Of a stretch of 5,893 bases of DNA, positions 5,837 through 5,893 are shown piece by piece (the stretch's first letter is position 1; each line of letters starts with the position of its first letter). The DNA is taken from positions 1-5,893 of the forward strand of contig DTXA01000229.1 of assembly GCA_012962735.1 (NCBI GenBank). The letters are read 5' to 3'. The stretch is from Candidatus Latescibacterota bacterium (GTDB lineage: Bacteria > Latescibacterota > 4484-107 > B68-G9). The notes beneath the pieces were generated by a model, which had not been told where the DNA came from, made no database searches, and saw nothing but the letters and a program-made list of their open reading frames with translations. The translations under genes were made by a program, and so were the position numbers.

Positions 5837-5893
5837 GTCGGCTTTTCCTGCAACCACTGTCCCACTGTCAAAGCCTATGAGGACAGGATGGTG
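5837..5893 (+). pseudogene. Redoxin/thioredoxin-like fragment with CNHC motif, running off the window
   Basis: In a third frame the last 57 bases read VGFSCNHCPTVKAYEDRMV, which resembles the active-site strand and following helix of AhpC/TSA-type thioredoxin-family proteins (a typical form is F-x-CNHCP-x-VKAYE-R). The CxxC would be the redox pair. The family normally has about 30 or more residues before this motif. Here the frame is open upstream only to a TGA at 5672-5674, has no ATG, and does not resemble a redoxin before about 5825. A GTG at 5807 is the nearest possible start. The fragment may be a 5'-truncated gene joined by deletion to the FTR-like remnant, or the start of a gene that continues past the window. 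Confidence 0.45.

Larger units (their letters stand above)
5336..5893. other. Gene-poor region with decayed fragments
   Basis: This stretch of about 560 bases follows the operon and has no open frame that I would call an intact gene. It includes a diverged copy of the gltB3 end, an AT-rich patch (about 5421-5470), a short coding-looking stretch at 5489-5542, a bulged hairpin (5535-5578), a second promoter (5671-5699) and two redox-protein-like remnants in different frames. A 57-codon plus-strand frame from ATG 5490 to TAG 5663 and a 127-codon minus-strand frame (5488-5871) resemble nothing I recognise and lack good ribosome binding sites. No convincing intrinsic terminator (stem plus T-run) is visible after gltB3. 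Confidence 0.6.

Noticed and set aside
5488..5871. 127-codon open frame on the minus strand
   Set aside because: No recognisable motif or good ribosome site, unlike its neighbours in composition, and it runs antisense to the more plausible FTR-like and redoxin-like remnants.
1..5893. CRISPR arrays, tRNA/rRNA genes, transposase genes
   Set aside because: No regularly spaced repeats, cloverleaf, rRNA sequence or transposase motif seen on either strand.

Overview
The window holds one compact, fully plus-strand operon (about 128-5335) that encodes a split glutamate synthase (GOGAT). A gene-poor 3' region (5336-5893) follows and looks like a patchwork of decayed or displaced sequence. The cues point to an anaerobic, probably thermophilic bacterium. 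Promoters are of bacterial sigma70 type (TTGACT-N17-TATATT). Coding is moderately GC-rich, with heavy use of AGG for Arg and ATA for Ile. The protein set is rich in iron-sulfur clusters. The GOGAT domains sit on separate polypeptides, as in Thermotogae, Synergistetes and many Archaea. A Synergistetes-like host (Acetomicrobium/Anaerobaculum type) is my best guess from style alone; it is an inference, not an identification.

Layout. 1-127: leader with a near-consensus promoter at 35-63. 128-1228: GltB1, the class II glutaminase domain. 1288-2820: GltB2, two [4Fe-4S] ferredoxin motifs fused to the FMN/[3Fe-4S] synthase domain. 2814-3290: a four-cluster ferredoxin-like electron-transfer subunit that overlaps the previous gene by 7 bases. 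3300-4595: an FAD/NAD(P)-dependent oxidoreductase. 4592-5335: GltB3, the GXGXG beta-helix domain, with an ATGA overlap.

How they work together. GltB1 should release ammonia from glutamine. GltB2 should add it to 2-oxoglutarate and reduce the imine with FMN electrons, with GltB3 as the structural third domain. The flavoprotein and the polyferredoxin replace the usual GltD subunit and should carry electrons from NAD(P)H and/or ferredoxin. I count cysteine ligands for seven Fe-S clusters in the assembly.

The 3' region has no convincing intact gene. It contains a diverged 30-base copy of the end of gltB3 (24/30 identical, all differences transitions), a bulged hairpin at 5535-5578, and a second promoter with hexamers and spacing identical to the first (5671-5699). 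Downstream of that promoter lie an apparent frameshifted remnant of a ferredoxin:thioredoxin reductase catalytic chain and, in a third frame, a CNHC redoxin-like stretch running off the window end. I do not see a wholly new system. The 3' region is the part least explained by known features.
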